Shown here piece by piece: positions 62,977-64,000 of a stretch of 64,000 bases of DNA (positions are counted from its first letter, which is position 1; every line of letters begins with the position of its first letter). The DNA is from Sphingomonadaceae bacterium (GTDB lineage: Bacteria; Pseudomonadota; Alphaproteobacteria; Sphingomonadales; Sphingomonadaceae). A program made the translations under genes and the position numbers. Location of the stretch: positions 248,001 to 312,000 of the forward strand of contig JACKLA010000001.1 in the NCBI GenBank assembly GCA_024236155.1. Reading direction: 5' to 3'. The notes under the pieces are model-generated. The model was not told where the DNA came from. It saw only the letters and a program-made list of their open reading frames with translations, and did no database searches.

Positions 62977-63005
62977 GTGTAAACCACTGTAAAATTATTT
63001 AACAC
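62977..63005. promoter_or_regulatory. Inverted repeat upstream of the isoprenoid operon
   Basis: GTGTAAA and TTTAACAC (reverse complement GTGTTAAA) face each other across a 14-base centre, in the only AT-rich patch between the reductase start (62947) and the prfH stop. It is 30 bases upstream of the reductase ATG, so it may form part of that promoter or an operator. The centre also contains TGTAAA, so other pairings are possible. Confidence 0.4.
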
Positions 63006-63081
63006 TATCGCGCGAAGGGCAACGTGCGAACGAAAAAATTGCGGTGGATTAATCAGTTGGGCGGCAAGGTCGGGGCAGGCA

Positions 63082-63663
63082 TCACCGCACCCTTTTCAGC
63101 TTGAAGCGAGTTCCTTCATAGGTGCGCACCGCATTGCCACGCTCCAGCTGCTGGTGCACCGACCACTGTTCGCGCTGCATGTCTTCACCTGCTGCGACCC
63201 GGCGCTGCTCCAGCATCATCGCCAGCTTGAGCTTTGCCAGCTTGCGGTTTGCATGCTGTGACCGTTGCTCCTGGGCGGTTGCGACCAGCCCGGTCGGGCG
63301 GTGTGTGGCACGCACCGCACTGTCCGTCTTGTTGACATGCTGCCCGCCCGGACCGCTCGACCGCATAGCTTGGAAATCGATGTCGGCATCGCGCAGGTCA
63401 GGCACCTGCTCGGGCAAAAGAGCTGGCGCGACACCGACAAACCAATTGCGCCGTTTGTGCCGGGGGCGGAACGGGCTGGTCCCCACCCACAGGACGGTGC
63501 CAATCCGGTCCCTCGCAAATGCGCTGGCACCGGCACCCTTGATGCGGATCAGAAGTGAAGCGGGGAGTTCCTCCATCGCATCCAGCAACTCACAGGACAG
63601 CCCGGCTTGCGCAGCCTCTTTCGCATAGGCCTGCGCCAGCTGCCCCACGACCCAGCGAAACAC
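63082..63663 (-). CDS. prfH: Peptide chain release factor-like protein PrfH
   Basis: 193 residues if started at GTG 63663 (AGGCGG 6 bases upstream). The domain is clear: KRRNWFVGVAPALLPEQVPDLRDADIDFQAMRSSGPGGQHVNKTDSAVRATH, whose GGQ triggers peptide release, and SQHANRKLAKLKLAMML. It lacks a normal recognition domain. The reading frame runs on upstream but becomes Cys/Arg-rich and unnatural; in another frame just ahead lies VSLGRG, resembling the usual PrfH N-terminus, so a frameshift or deletion is suspected. Downstream of rtcA, as expected for RNA-repair loci. Confidence 0.72.
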   Translation of the reverse strand: MFRWVVGQLAQAYAKEAAQAGLSCELLDAMEELPASLLIRIKGAGASAFARDRIGTVLWVGTSPFRPRHKRRNWFVGVAPALLPEQVPDLRDADIDFQAMRSSGPGGQHVNKTDSAVRATHRPTGLVATAQEQRSQHANRKLAKLKLAMMLEQRRVAAGEDMQREQWSVHQQLERGNAVRTYEGTRFKLKRVR

Positions 63664-63790
63664 GCAAGGCCGCCTGCACCAGGAACAAGCCCGACAAGGC
63701 GACCTGGACCATTCCCCGCGAGCGCATGAAAGCGAGAGAAATGCATGTCGCCCCGCCGTCGGAGTCAGCAGTTTCTGTTTTTTGCGCCAG

Positions 63791-64000
63791 CTAAACAACC
63801 TCTGCCAAATGCGCTCCACTGGTGGTTTCCGAGAAGCGAAAACTCCTGCTAGAAAAGCGTTCGATAAGGTTCACCGCAGTGCGGGTATGCTGGCTAAGCT
63901 TGACGGTGGTGAACGCTCCTCGGCCAGCCATCGCGAACGGCAGCAGCAGCTGGTCCTGCAAATAAGGCCCGGCAAATGCCTGCGACGCAAGATAGCCAGC
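63791..64000 (-). CDS. rtcA: RNA 3'-terminal phosphate cyclase, C-terminal part (runs off the window)
   Basis: Only the last 69 codons plus stop are inside; the start lies beyond base 64000. The sequence YLQDQLLLPFAMAGRGAFTTVKLSQHTRTAVNLIERF matches the RtcA C-terminal pattern of YLaDQLLLP, a Gly-rich turn and an SxHTxTN-like segment. RtcA makes RNA 2',3'-cyclic phosphates and pairs with RtcB ligase. prfH follows on the same strand. The call is partial but the motif is specific. Confidence 0.75.
   Translation of the reverse strand, partial: AGYLASQAFAGPYLQDQLLLPFAMAGRGAFTTVKLSQHTRTAVNLIERFSSRSFRFSETTSGAHLAEVV

Overview
The window is GC-rich chromosomal DNA from an alphaproteobacterium, most likely Sphingomonadales and probably the Erythrobacteraceae. 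The clues are the large NAD-dependent glutamate dehydrogenase, a CYP153-type P450, many short secreted or lipoprotein genes, the rpe/heparinase/purH and dxs neighbourhoods, GTG starts and pervasive ATGA/GTGA overlaps. I see no insertion sequence, prophage, CRISPR array or rRNA. Assignments rest on motifs and context read by eye; no database search was possible.

Layout. 1-8.1 kb: 5' part of glnE, an M28 peptidase lipoprotein, an agmatine deiminase, a TauE-type permease, thrS behind a Thr-codon leader peptide with an apparent attenuator, and a Tat-exported PhoD-type phosphatase. 8.1-11.8 kb: a striking inverted repeat, then a membrane-protein/XRE-regulator operon, a mini-lipoprotein, an alpha/beta hydrolase, a TPR protein and an LLM flavin oxidoreductase. 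12-23.4 kb: NAD-glutamate dehydrogenase, a ferredoxin-reductase-like flavoprotein, queG, a NatAB-type ABC exporter, CYP153 and msrB. 23.4-30 kb: a three-gene membrane glycosylation-type operon, a double-PilZ protein, tRNA-Leu(UAA), ihfB and a GntR regulator. 29-36.7 kb: a POT peptide transporter, two translationally coupled amidohydrolases (the second degenerate), a periplasmic FKBP, NnrU, a hydrolase and an enoyl-CoA hydratase. 36.7-44.5 kb (all minus): dxs with a small gene after it, then a run reading small membrane protein, msrA, Fur/Zur, CHASE2 adenylate cyclase and three secreted proteins sharing a two-cysteine repeat. 44.6-48.8 kb: rpe, heparinase-like and purH. 48.8-52.9 kb: a lasso-peptide-like RiPP locus. 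53-58.4 kb: DUF2141, a nucleotidyltransferase-like protein coupled to a diacylglycerol kinase, an M20 amidohydrolase and an acyl-CoA ligase. 58.4-62.9 kb: a three-gene isoprenoid operon. 63-64 kb: prfH and the end of rtcA.

The points most worth following are: (i) the RiPP locus, which has a PqqD-like RRE, a 42-residue precursor, an asparagine-synthetase-like cyclase and an exporter but no leader peptidase; (ii) the CHASE2-cyclase operon with six copies of a FecR-like two-cysteine domain spread over three exported proteins; (iii) the threonine attenuator of thrS, whose predicted promoter would make the leader peptide mRNA leaderless; (iv) the isoprenoid operon of unknown product; and (v) the coupling of a diacylglycerol kinase to a Tam41-like nucleotidyltransferase.
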